Part shown: in pieces, positions 27,001 through 35,266 of the stretch | How the letters are laid out: the number at the start of each line of letters is the position of its first letter | How positions within the stretch are numbered: the stretch's first letter is position 1 | The notes under the pieces: model-generated | Told to the model about the DNA's origin: nothing | The model's database searches: none | What the model saw: only the letters and a program-made list of their open reading frames with translations | Translations under genes and position numbers: made by a program | Assembly: GCA_012861695.1 (NCBI GenBank) | Contig: JAAOOA010000026.1 | Coordinates: forward strand, 12,705,432 to 12,769,431 | DNA length: 64,000 bases | Direction of reading: 5' to 3' | From: Trematomus loennbergii | Lineage: Eukaryota; Chordata; Actinopteri; Perciformes; Nototheniidae

Positions 27001-29117
27001 TAGTCATATCTAAGTTTGCACTGAGACATCGTGAACAGGGACATTTCATATTGAGCCTTTGATGTGTTTGTAAAAATAAACATTCATATTCACCTATCAA
27101 TAATGCATTATGTAAATGTCAAATGTATCTAGAAATATGCATCATGTAAGCACAATATAAACTGAAAAAAACAACTACATTTATTTTACATAAGGCATAG
27201 AATGAATGTAAATATATATTAAGAATACAGAGTACAGCTGCTGTACTGTAAACAATGGAAACACCTGAGCCCTATACTGTAAGTGCACCGTCATTAGCAC
27301 TATCCCTAATGTGTACAGGGCCATGTTTGTAGTACTTAATAGAGCAAACCTATTACACTGCTATTTCCTCCTGTTAGGACTCATCTTCAATCTCAAACAA
27401 GTCATTACTAACCTTAGGAGGGTGCTACACTCGATAGATGTAGCCTAAATCATAAACTAACTTGAAAAATGTACTTTATTACCGATTCACCCCTAGCCCT
27501 TTTACCAAACTCAGACAAAGGGTCACCTCTTGACATATGCTTCAGGTCCATTGGTCTAGATAAGTGGACATGCAGTCCACTCCGCTTTGGACTAACTTTG
27601 TGCACGTGTGTGTCCTTGTGTATGTGTATGTGAGTGTGCTGTATGGATACTCTCTCCTCTCAACACCTCCTGCCTTGCTTTCCTCAGATACTGACTCAGC
27701 AGCGACTGTCAGGTCTGCTTAATTTTGTCATGGTTGACTTCCTGCTACCTGGAGTCTCATCTGCCAGAGCCCCTTAATCCACTTGTCACTCACAACGACA
27801 AAAAGCTAGGAAGGTGCTCCTTGAATTAAGGAAGTGGAGAATTGGTGGGTGAATGGGAGGGTAAGATTGGAGTTTTTTTTTCTGCAGGTGCGCAGGTGCA
27901 GGTGCATGGCATCAACTGCGGGGGTTTCAGTGTTATGTAAAATGTCAACCATATTCTAAGAATATGCCTAGAAAAAGCACATATTTAATCCATGTAAGCA
28001 ATGTCTTGTATGATAATAGCCAGATGAGGTTATGAATAAAGAGGTTGCGACATTTAAGCGATGGTTCTGTTCTCCGGCATGTTACAGCTGAATGGAATTA
28101 AAAATGCATTTACTCAATGCTACTTTAGCCAGACCACAGGCGAGACGGGCATAAGGCGTGCAGCTGTTGCTTGGGATGAAGACATGGAAAGAGGATTGGC
28201 AGAATGGGCAGTCCTGAGGAGGTTTGGTGATGGAGAGGAGAGATATGTTTTATTAGTTTTCATGGATCTCTATATTCCGTCTGTGTCTAATTATGCCTCC
28301 AGGTTGCCAACACTACTGTACTGCTGATCTGCTATGAGAAAAACTAGCAGTTTTTGTAGACACCAATACAATAAGCAAACATATTGGCTGCTTATTCTGC
28401 AACCACCTATAGTGCTGAATGAGCATGATTTTAAAAAGCTCGCCCAATGGATTAGATTTCGGTTTAGGCATTTTGCTGAAGGATTTTTTTCTCAAATTAG
28501 TAAAACTTAAAGATATTATTTCTGTAGTCCCAAGACATCTGAATTCAATCAAATGGAATATGGTTGAATAATACAACCCATTAATCTAAGCCTCAGATGA
28601 GACTTTACTGGCATCGTTGCCATAGTCAGATTAAAATGGATGGTGATGCTAATAGTGTGATTAATTTAATTAATTTTTTTTAAAACAAAGAAAAAACCCT
28701 TGTTGATATACTTTTATTGTAGAATTGCATTTTTAAGGCTCTAAATATGGGATTCAACTAGTTAATCAGCAGTAGAAATGGTGCTTTATTGGAACCCACA
28801 CTATCAGGAGTCCCCAGATAAATAAAAAAAAATCCTTAAAACACATGTCTCTTCAAATAATCCCAAATTGCAAAATCTCTCAGTAAATCTGATTTGAATA
28901 TTAAAGTAACACGTGTTAAGAATTAAGGTATATACAATCATGTGACATTCCAAGTTCTATAAGGTGCAGCCTATTTTCCAAACTGCTATCTGCTAAGCAA
29001 TGTGTTATTTCAGACCCAGAAAAAAACCCAGAGAAGTCTAAATAATGATGCTCACCAGAGCTTGAAATTAACATGAGCTAACTCACTCAGTCTAGGTTCA
29101 ATTTGACTGTGGCAGGT

Positions 29118-29154
29118 AACGTCGGGTTACGTATTGTAACCCTTGTTATATAAA
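29118..29154 (+). repeat. left terminal extension with 7-bp hairpin
   Basis: Sequence outside the inverted repeat, found again only in the internal complementary region. It includes GGGTTAC (29124-29130), a 5-base loop, and GTAACCC (29136-29142). Begins with the boundary AAC. Confidence 0.85.
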
Positions 29155-29339
29155 CACAGGCGGAGCCCTCTACTGGACTCTATGGGTACTACCTTATCAT
29201 GCAAGCATTCACCTACTGAGATTTCTATAGACGTAGCCGGCCCCGGGGCGGGCTTACCTGAATGCGTGCGCATCTCACTTCCGTATAAAAGGAGGCCTCG
29301 CCTCCTGACCACTATCCTACACCACTCTTCAGCGAGCGG
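29155..29339 (+). repeat. left inverted terminal repeat of DIRS element
   Basis: Inverted match to 35074-35255. Pairing looks continuous from 29165 to 29318 (opposite 35245-35092) and resumes after a small indel as ACTCTTCAGCGAGCGG. The outermost CACAGGC also pairs, but the triplet 29162-29164 does not (see findings). It contains TATAAAA at 29284-29290. Confidence 0.93.
29284..29290 (+). promoter_or_regulatory. TATA-like box in left ITR, directed into the element
   Basis: TATAAAA within CCGTATAAAAGG. Because the ITRs are inverted, this copy points rightward, antisense to the DIRS ORFs. Antisense transcription from an ITR is known for Dictyostelium DIRS-1; here it is inference. Confidence 0.45.
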
Positions 29340-29362
29340 TATAGGACAGACAGTGCCCCCAA

Positions 29363-29462
29363 GGTAGAGGGCTCCGCCTGTGTTTATATAACAAGGGTTA
29401 CAATACGTAACCCGACGTTATATCTCTCACAGGCTCCGCCCTCTACTGGACTCTATGGGTAC
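29363..29462. repeat. internal complementary region (ICR) of DIRS element
   Basis: Two abutting halves sharing the GTT at 29417-29419. The first half (about 29364-29419) is the reverse complement of the left end 29118-29173. The second half (29417-29462) is the reverse complement of the right end 35221-35266. An ICR matching both termini is the hallmark of DIRS elements. In the accepted model it templates joining of the ends into a circular DNA before integration. The GTT marks where the two ends meet and equals the AAC found at both insertion boundaries. Confidence 0.93.
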
Positions 29463-30003
29463 AGTGGGCGGAGCCCCGATGTATGCACGCACTGTCGTCC
29501 AGCACACCGTTCCACCTCACTGTCCCTGACCGGCTTTAGCAGCCACTGCGCCTCACTCACCTCTCCCTCGGTTGTAACCGTGGAGAAGTCCGGGCTGCGG
29601 CCGATAGAGCACACCCTGACGCGCTTGCCTCGCAAAAAAGTGTGCTCAAAAATAGTGCTGAGGACTCCCCTACGTCTGCCCATAGGCAGACAGGGAAAGT
29701 CTGCAGCCCTGTATGGGTTCACTATGCACTCTCCCTCCTGAGTCCCTAAAGAGCACGGGGAGAACGCAAGTGCCCCCTATGTCCCCCCACTCCGCCACTG
29801 ACCCTGTGCAGAGTGTGTAGGGACAATAGTATGGAGGGCTCTCCCCCTCCTGCCCCCAGGCAGGCGAGGGGAGCCCTTCAGCCCTGTAAGGGCCCAGAGC
29901 GCATTACATCACCCCGCGACCCTCCAGGGGTCCGGAGAAATGTAAGCGCATTTACGTCCGGGGAGGGGGTCAGATGCCCACTGACCCACAGCCCCCCCCC
30001 TCC
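29463..30003 (-). other. DIRS 3' untranslated region with hairpin repeats
   Basis: GC-rich stretch between the recombinase stop and the ICR. It holds two diverged copies, about 29661-29735 and 29838-29905, of a unit with a small perfect hairpin followed by CAGCCCTGTA(T/A)GGG. Stems are GTCTGCC/GGCAGAC (29674-29680 with 29685-29691) and CCTGCC/GGCAGG (29849-29854 with 29859-29864). An 89-codon open frame on the minus strand here resembles nothing I know. Confidence 0.6.
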
Positions 30004-31464
30004 TCACCAGTCCTGTGTTGCCACAGCAAGTACAGACGATGAGAAAGAGCCAGACATATCCAAGAGATAAAACTTTATGAAGGGGCCTGGCGTTGACCAA
30101 GACGCCGCCGTGCATATATCCTCCACACTCACACCGCTGAATAAGGCTGTTGATGCAGCCACAGCTCGTGTGGAGTGCGCACGGACCCCCATGGGACAGG
30201 CTCTCCCTGCCTGCTTGTAGGCGTGTGCAATGGTTTCACAAAGCCAGCCTGCCAGGCGTTTCTTGGACAGAGCTTTTCCAGTCACCCCGCCCCCGAAGCA
30301 CACAAACAGCTGTTCAGTGCGTCTCAGGGTAGCTGTGCGCTCTACATAATATGCTAATGCGCGCACCGGGCAGAGGAGGTGTAATTTAGCTTCTCTAGCC
30401 CCCCCATGGGGTGGAAGACTAAAACCCCCCAACTGAATAGCCCTCGACCTGAACTCACTCCTTAGGCTCTTGGGCACAAAGGAGGGGTTCGGTCTGAGTG
30501 TCGCCCCACTCTGGTCACCCCGAATCAATAAACAGCTCGGGTGCACCGACAGAGCGGTTAACTCGGACACTCTTTTGGCTGACGTTAAGGCAAGTAGCAA
30601 CGCTGTCTTCCACGACAGTGCTTTCAGGGAGGAGAGCTCAAGAGGCTCAAATGGCCCCGTGACCAAGGCCTCGAGCACCAGCGGCAGGTCCCACTGTGGG
30701 GCGGAGGCGTGCACCACCGGGCGCAGCCTCCTGACCCCCTGTAAAAACCGCAACATCAGTGGATGAGAGAAGGCTGACCTGCCGTTGAACCCCTCATGAC
30801 AGGACGAGATGGCTGCTGCATACACCTTCACTGTGGAATGAGCAAGCCCTCTGTCCACCAGTAACTGTAAGAAGGATAAAATAGAGCCCAACTCACAAGA
30901 TAGGGGCTCTATTCCCCGCTCCTCACACCAATGCTGGAATCTCAACCACTTCGGCCTGTAACAGGCTGTGGTGGATTCTGCTCTAGCTGCCTGGATAGAC
31001 TGAATAACGCTGTCAGACAATCCACCCTGTCTCAGCCTGTCCCTCTCAGGAGCCAAGCCTGAAGAGGACGGCCCAGAGTGGGTAACGCCCCGATTGCACC
31101 TGCCTCTTGAGACATCGCCCCCCAGAACTGGGGGATCGCCCAGGGCTGGCCCACCTTCATCTGTGTCATTTCTGAGTACCACGGAGCCCCGACGCGATCC
31201 GGTGCCACCAGAATGACTGCCAGACGTTCTCGCCTCACTCTCCCCAGGAGAGGGAGAATGAGACGCAGCGGTGGAAAGGCGTATAGCAGCTTTTTTGGCC
31301 ATGGCTCGTGTGCAAACGCGTCCACCCCCAAAGGCGGGTCGTCGCTCAGGGCCATGGAAAACCACAGGGCACAGTGGCTGTTGCGCCGGCTGGCGAACAG
31401 GTCCACTTCCGCTCTCCCGAACTGGGCCCAGATCTGCTTCACCACCTCCGGGTGAAGCGTCCAT
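30004..31464 (-). CDS. DIRS tyrosine recombinase
   Basis: 486 codons from the first ATG. The recognisable protein begins near residue 138 (ERDRLRQGGLSDSVIQ). A core-binding-like region follows at about 150-250 (STTACYRPKWLRFQHWC). The catalytic domain shows Arg298 in TSAKRVSEL, HSTR at 430-433, Trp456 and the likely nucleophile Tyr466 in FIKFY. This is the Arg...His-x-x-Arg...Tyr pattern of tyrosine recombinases, as expected for the enzyme that inserts circular DIRS DNA in place of an integrase. Residues 1 to about 135 overlap, in another frame, the methyltransferase-like end of the preceding ORF and are probably not conserved protein. The true start may be internal or reached by translational coupling. 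No catalytic residue appears missing. Confidence 0.93.
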   Translation of the reverse strand: MDASPGGGEADLGPVRESGSGPVRQPAQQPLCPVVFHGPERRPAFGGGRVCTRAMAKKAAIRLSTAASHSPSPGESEARTSGSHSGGTGSRRGSVVLRNDTDEGGPALGDPPVLGGDVSRGRCNRGVTHSGPSSSGLAPERDRLRQGGLSDSVIQSIQAARAESTTACYRPKWLRFQHWCEERGIEPLSCELGSILSFLQLLVDRGLAHSTVKVYAAAISSCHEGFNGRSAFSHPLMLRFLQGVRRLRPVVHASAPQWDLPLVLEALVTGPFEPLELSSLKALSWKTALLLALTSAKRVSELTALSVHPSCLLIRGDQSGATLRPNPSFVPKSLRSEFRSRAIQLGGFSLPPHGGAREAKLHLLCPVRALAYYVERTATLRRTEQLFVCFGGGVTGKALSKKRLAGWLCETIAHAYKQAGRACPMGVRAHSTRAVAASTALFSGVSVEDICTAASWSTPGPFIKFYLLDMSGSFSSSVLAVATQDW

Positions 31465-31501
31465 TCGCCTGGCAGGGGGCCGCCCCTCGACATGAGGTCG
31501 G
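31032..31501 (-). CDS. DIRS ORF2 end: RNase H tail and methyltransferase-like region (shifted frame)
   Basis: About 155 codons in the frame one base off from the RT ORF. It opens with ADLMSRGG, the block that normally follows HIPG.EN in DIRS RNase H, then EVDLFASRRNSHCALWFS, LLYAFPPLRLILPLLGRV and RLAVILVAPDRVGAPWYSEM. In DIRS elements this part has been described as methyltransferase-like; activity is unproven. It ends at 31032 and overlaps the recombinase ORF start. The RT frame instead runs to a stop at 31439. The switch point is the C5 run at 31502-31506, where one base seems missing. The frame is also open far upstream (to 33560), treated separately. Confidence 0.8.
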
Positions 31502-32857
31502 CCCCCTGTTCTCCAGTCCCGGGATATGGAGGGCTCTCAGAGATAATACCACCTCTGATGCCCATAACCACAGCCTCTCCGCTGTGGCCAACAAGGCGGC
31601 GGAGCGGACTCCGCCCTGCCTGTTGATATAAGCCACTGTGGTGCTGTTGTCGCTCCTGACCAATACATGTCTCCCTTGAATTAGGGGCATGAAATGCTGG
31701 AGGACTAACACTACCGCCCGTAGCTCTAGGAGGTTGCTGTGTCGTGTTTCTGTTAGAGACCAGCGCCCACCTATAGCCCTCTTCAGGCAGGTCCCTCCCC
31801 ATCCTGTTCTGGATGCGTCCGTGAACACTGTGATGTAGGAGGTTACCCGCCCCAGTGGAGACCCCCTCCGGAGGCGCCCGGGAGACCCCCAGAACCGGAG
31901 GTTGCCCTCCACTGAGGGGGGGATGGTCACCAGCCGCCGTTTGTGCCTCTTGGGATCCAAACGCAGACTGGAAAACCACCTCTGCAGGCGGCGCATATGC
32001 AATAACCCCAACGGGACCACAACGTGAGCAGCCGCCATGAGACCCAGAGTCTGCATGACAGCTAAAGCTGTCACTGTTGCCCCCTGTTGCAGCCTGTGCA
32101 CCGCCCTGAGAAGGGACGCACGCCTGTTCTCTGACAGGGTGGCACGCAGCGCGCCTGCATCGAGCACCACTCCCAAATACAACGCCTGTTGGTGAGGTAT
32201 GGGGGTGCTCTTTCTCCAATTGATCGCAAAGCCTAATTTGGTTAGGTGTGTGATCAATTGTGCTGTGCAACACATTGCCTGTTCCCGGGACCCAGCCATG
32301 ACTATGAGGTCGTCTATGTAAAAGAAAACTCTCATGCCCTGGGCGCGCAGCGGTTGAAGCGCTGTGGCCACACATTTGCTGAATGTGCGTGGGGATAGGG
32401 AGTAGCCGAACGGGAGTCTGTTGTACTCGTAGGCTATCCCTTGAAAGGCAAAACGCAGATATTTCCTGTGCTCTGGCACAATCTCCACATGAAAATATGC
32501 GTCTTTCAGGTCGATGGTGGTGAACCAATCGCCCGGCTGCACTAGCCCCATTAACTGTTTGATAGTTAACATGCGAAATTTCCTGCGGCAAATGTGAAGA
32601 TTCAGGCTGCGCAAATCTAGAATAGGTCTGAATTCCCCTGTCTTCTTGGAAACCAGGAAGTACATGGAATAAAAACCCCTTTCTTTTTGCTGAGGATGCA
32701 CCACAGACACTGCCTGTTTCTGCACCAAAGCCTGAATCTCTGTTGAGAGGAAACCCATCTCCTCTTGGGATGATAAAATTACCTCTCGCATGCCTCTGAA
32801 TGGAGGTGGGACGCTGCAAAACTGGAGTGAATAACCCCGTTTCAGCGTCCTGTCCAT
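31439..32857 (-). CDS. DIRS reverse transcriptase / RNase H (frame broken near 3' end)
   Basis: 472 codons from the first ATG. RT motifs: RPILDLRSLN (77-86), TIDLKDAYFH with Asp116, LPFGYSLSPRTF (148-159) and the active-site YIDD at 180-183. RNase H motifs: FTDASRTGWGG (Asp347), LLELRA (Glu378), VRSDNSTTVAYIN (Asp403) and HIPGLEN (444-450). After residue 451 the sequence no longer resembles the family, while the expected continuation is in the next frame; see the entry for 31032-31501. The same frame is open about 58 codons upstream of the ATG, to a stop near 33036, and that stretch includes plausible protein (QYYGEWKLSCVLSEW), so the natural start may be upstream or non-AUG. Gag is in the same frame but separated by stops. 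Confidence 0.93.
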   Translation of the reverse strand: MDRTLKRGYSLQFCSVPPPFRGMREVILSSQEEMGFLSTEIQALVQKQAVSVVHPQQKERGFYSMYFLVSKKTGEFRPILDLRSLNLHICRRKFRMLTIKQLMGLVQPGDWFTTIDLKDAYFHVEIVPEHRKYLRFAFQGIAYEYNRLPFGYSLSPRTFSKCVATALQPLRAQGMRVFFYIDDLIVMAGSREQAMCCTAQLITHLTKLGFAINWRKSTPIPHQQALYLGVVLDAGALRATLSENRRASLLRAVHRLQQGATVTALAVMQTLGLMAAAHVVVPLGLLHMRRLQRWFSSLRLDPKRHKRRLVTIPPSVEGNLRFWGSPGRLRRGSPLGRVTSYITVFTDASRTGWGGTCLKRAIGGRWSLTETRHSNLLELRAVVLVLQHFMPLIQGRHVLVRSDNSTTVAYINRQGGVRSAALLATAERLWLWASEVVLSLRALHIPGLENRGPTSCRGAAPCQANGRFTRRW

Positions 32858-33035
32858 CCACTCTGACAGTACACAGCTGAGTTTCCATTCCCCATAATAT
32901 TGAGTTAATGGACAAGCCCTTAGCTGTGGGGCCGCAGCTATAAAGCTGTGATACTCTCTGGTGACCCGTTCCGCCGCAAAATCCCCCGTGAAAGGAAGAT
33001 TTGCCCATGGAGGGTCGACACAGAAAGGGCCGATT

Positions 33036-33742
33036 TTTTATTGAGGTCCCTGAACACACCGTCGCGCGCTCTTGTGTGAGCGCGCGCTCCACCCTAACGC
33101 TGTTCTCATTACCATGGTAACCAGCATTAACCGGAGTTTTTGTTGACGTATTGTGTTCACCTGAGGTCCCTGAACACACCATGGGCTCTTGAGAGAGCGC
33201 GAGCTCCGCCATAATGCAGCTCTTACCACTACGGTAAACTGTATTATTAGGAGCCTTTATTCTAGGCGTAGTGTGTTCCCTAACCATAATGCGCCGACTA
33301 GCAAGTCCCTGCACCCGCATAGCGCTACTATAGCACTTCCTGCGGTTTATCTCTCTCATCTGCGCATGCCCACTAGCTATCTCCTTTACAGGAGAAATAA
33401 CCGGGGTAGCGAGTGGGGAATATGTACAGTCAACAATGTGTGTGAGTGCAGGATTGTGAAAACACATGACACTCAGACTTGGATACAGATCACCTTTTTC
33501 TTTATTAGTTTTCCTAATACAAGGGACCTGGGCATTGAACAGGGAGGAGGTGGGATTCACCCTAGCGTCCTGGGTGGAGAGACCCGATGAGACGCTTCCT
33601 CCCTCCGCCAGTCAGCTGCGTTTTGGCGGAGCTCCCCACCCGGCGGTTCTCTGCTGCTGCTGAGACTGCCGTGGCCGGGCAGCCCGCCCCCGTGAGTGCC
33701 GGTACGCTGGCCCCACGGGGCTGGTTGAAGAAGCGGAGGGTG
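33036..33742 (-). other. gag-RT spacer with tandem repeats
   Basis: About 0.7 kb between the gag stop and the RT frame. Two 120-bp units (33042-33161 and 33162-33281) both begin TGAGGTCCCTGAACACACC, followed by a partial diverged third. The first unit carries the hairpin GCGCGCTC/GAGCGCGC (33064-33071 with 33078-33085, 6-base loop); the second has a weaker equivalent. Since 120 is a multiple of three, one minus-strand frame stays open through both as a 40-residue repeat. Confidence 0.7.
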
Positions 33743-35011
33743 CTACCGGCACGGGACTTCGTACCGGCGTCTCTCCCTCCGTCTCACCGTTGCACTGCGC
33801 TCCGCCGCCCGCGGAGGACGCTGTGACACCTGGGGAGAAGCTAGCGGCAACATGCGGCTAAGCTGCAGCCTCTCTTCCTCCAGACGGCTGAAACGCTGGG
33901 TGACCGAGGCTATAGACCCAAAGAGCCCTTCCGTGGAAACGGGGGCTCCAAGGAGATCTGCTCGGTCCTTTTTGGGCAGCGCGGTGAGTCCCAGCCACAC
34001 ATGACGAGACGCCACTGTGGCTAAGGACATCACTCGCCCGGCTGCGGTGGCCACTCCATGGATCAGATTATTCATCTGACCTATGCAGCGGTCCGGATAA
34101 TCCTCCCCGTCCTGAGACGGGAGAGCGGGGGCGTCTGCTCGAGGAGTAATCAAGGAGACGCCCAACACACCCAGATTATTCGCCGCAGCCGCCATCTGTG
34201 AACCGAGCCTGAATATTTTATCCAAATATTCTAAGGCTTCCCGGTCCCGCGGCAGCGGGGGCAGAGGTTTCTTCCCCTCCGCCCAACCAGCTGATCGTGG
34301 CAACAGATGGGCCGCCAGGCTCTCGTCGAGGGGGGGCACGCCAGCACACACCGTGTCTGATCGGCCCTGCACCCTGATAATGCCCGACATGGATGCTATG
34401 GCGGCCTTCGTCCTCAATGGACGCCGCCATGTCGCCTCCACACACTGCCAGATGTCTGGCAACGGGGGCGAGACGAAAGCCGGCTGCGCCGGAAGCACCG
34501 GGCCGTAAAACCCCTGCCTAAGGCGGCTTACAGGCCTCGGTGGCAGCGGTGGGGGGAGCGGTAAGCCTACACGCTCCGCTGCCTGGGTCATCACCGCTGG
34601 GAAGTCCAGTCGCGCAGACCTGAGTGCTGGGCCCTCCTGGCTGTCGGACCCGGGGGTGTCGGACAAGGAGATGTCGTCATCCTCCGTGAAGTCGACCACG
34701 CGGTCCCTCGGAAGGACGAACTCAAACGGCACGTCCTCCAGGTCGTCCATTTCCACCACCTCGAGGTCCACATCCTCTTCCTCTCCGTGCACCTGCGGGC
34801 CGAACTTCCTCGAGAAGTACTCCGCACGATGCCGGCGGTTTAGCATCGGGATCGAGCAGCAGGAAACACAGGCCGGTGTCTGGCCTGCTCCCTGCTCAGC
34901 GTGATCCTGTCCCAGGCACTGAAAACATTGGCGATGCGGGTCTGCTCCCGCAATCAGTCCAGGGCACGACGGGCAACTGCGATGCTCCAGGAGTGGCTCC
35001 ATTTTCAACAA
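33743..35011 (-). CDS. DIRS gag-like ORF1
   Basis: 422 codons, first ORF after the right-hand terminal repeat. Near the N-terminus there is a Cys/His cluster (Cys13, Cys16, His26, Cys29, Cys32, His37, Cys48, Cys51, Cys52) with CFQCLGQDHAE, which resembles the zinc-binding start of fish DIRS ORF1 proteins. Then comes an acidic stretch (about 75-120, EEEDVDLEVVEMDDLEDV) and a proline-rich part (PLPPPLPPRP, about 151-160). The C-terminal half holds a helical region around DKIFRLGSQMAAAANNLGV and MNNLIHGVATAAGRVMSLA. The C-terminus is very basic (RRRERRRYEV). A nucleic-acid-binding structural role is inferred from position and composition. Start choice: the first ATG, about 110 nt downstream of a TATA-like box in the terminal repeat. 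It appears intact. Confidence 0.88.
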   Translation of the reverse strand: MLKMEPLLEHRSCPSCPGLIAGADPHRQCFQCLGQDHAEQGAGQTPACVSCCSIPMLNRRHRAEYFSRKFGPQVHGEEEDVDLEVVEMDDLEDVPFEFVLPRDRVVDFTEDDDISLSDTPGSDSQEGPALRSARLDFPAVMTQAAERVGLPLPPPLPPRPVSRLRQGFYGPVLPAQPAFVSPPLPDIWQCVEATWRRPLRTKAAIASMSGIIRVQGRSDTVCAGVPPLDESLAAHLLPRSAGWAEGKKPLPPLPRDREALEYLDKIFRLGSQMAAAANNLGVLGVSLITPRADAPALPSQDGEDYPDRCIGQMNNLIHGVATAAGRVMSLATVASRHVWLGLTALPKKDRADLLGAPVSTEGLFGSIASVTQRFSRLEEERLQLSRMLPLASPQVSQRPPRAAERSATVRRRERRRYEVPCR

Positions 35012-35073
35012 TATCTCTCTCTACTTCCTTTCTCCCACTTGTACGTCTCGGACTCAGTGCTAGGTTACCACCT

Positions 35074-35255
35074 CCGCTCGCTGAAGAGTAAAGGATAGTG
35101 GTCAGGAGGCGAGGCCTCCTTTTATACGGAAGTGAGATGCGCACGCATTCAGGTAAGCCCGCCCCGGGGCCGGCTACGTCTATAGAAATCTCAGTAGGTG
35201 AATGCTTGCATGATAAGGTAGTACCCATAGAGTCCAGTAGAGGGCGGAGCCTGTG
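35074..35255 (-). repeat. right inverted terminal repeat of DIRS element
   Basis: Partner of 29155-29339 in inverted orientation. Its outer continuation to 35266 matches the second half of the ICR. As the 5' end of the element in coding direction it probably contains the promoter for the ORFs. Confidence 0.93.
35120..35126 (-). promoter_or_regulatory. TATA-like box upstream of gag
   Basis: TATAAAA on the minus strand (CCGTATAAAAGG), about 110 nt upstream of the gag ATG at 35011. Orientation and spacing suit a promoter for the DIRS coding transcript. Inferred, no transcript evidence. Confidence 0.5.
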
Positions 35256-35266
35256 AGAGATATAAC

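Larger units (their letters stand above)
15710..29117 (-). other. brinp1: brinp1 intron 4, part left of the DIRS element
   Basis: About 13.4 kb of AT-rich intron with no recognised gene. It holds a GT-rich patch (18509-18540), a short TTAGGG-like run (17389-17403) and a hairpin (21021-21061). Candidate regulatory patches with TAATTA and CACGTG motifs are near 16700-16960, and a more balanced block is near 28040-28330. Short open frames on both strands look like chance. Confidence 0.75.
29118..35266 (-). mobile_element. DIRS1-like tyrosine-recombinase retrotransposon, nearly complete
   Basis: A 6.15-kb element read on the minus strand: gag-like ORF, spacer, RT/RNase H, methyltransferase-like region, tyrosine recombinase, then an internal complementary region near its 3' (left) end. 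It has inverted terminal repeats, and both boundaries carry AAC (29118-29120 and 35264-35266) with no longer target duplication. This fits the known DIRS mode of insertion by recombinase rather than integrase. The DNA is clearly GC-richer than the flanks. It sits in brinp1 intron 4 in the same orientation as the gene. All three main ORFs are long and open, with one apparent single-base frame break, so the copy looks young or recently active. DIRS elements are known in teleosts; the exact family cannot be named without a library search. Confidence 0.95.

Noticed and set aside
29453..29722. 89-codon frame in the DIRS 3' region as an extra DIRS gene
   Set aside because: It begins within the ICR side and resembles no DIRS protein. 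GC-rich DNA readily yields such frames.
31032..33560. The 842-codon frame as one genuine protein
   Set aside because: Most of it lies out of frame with the clearly recognisable RT/RNase H motifs. Only its last 155 or so codons match DIRS proteins, so I annotated just that part and flagged the rest as a finding.
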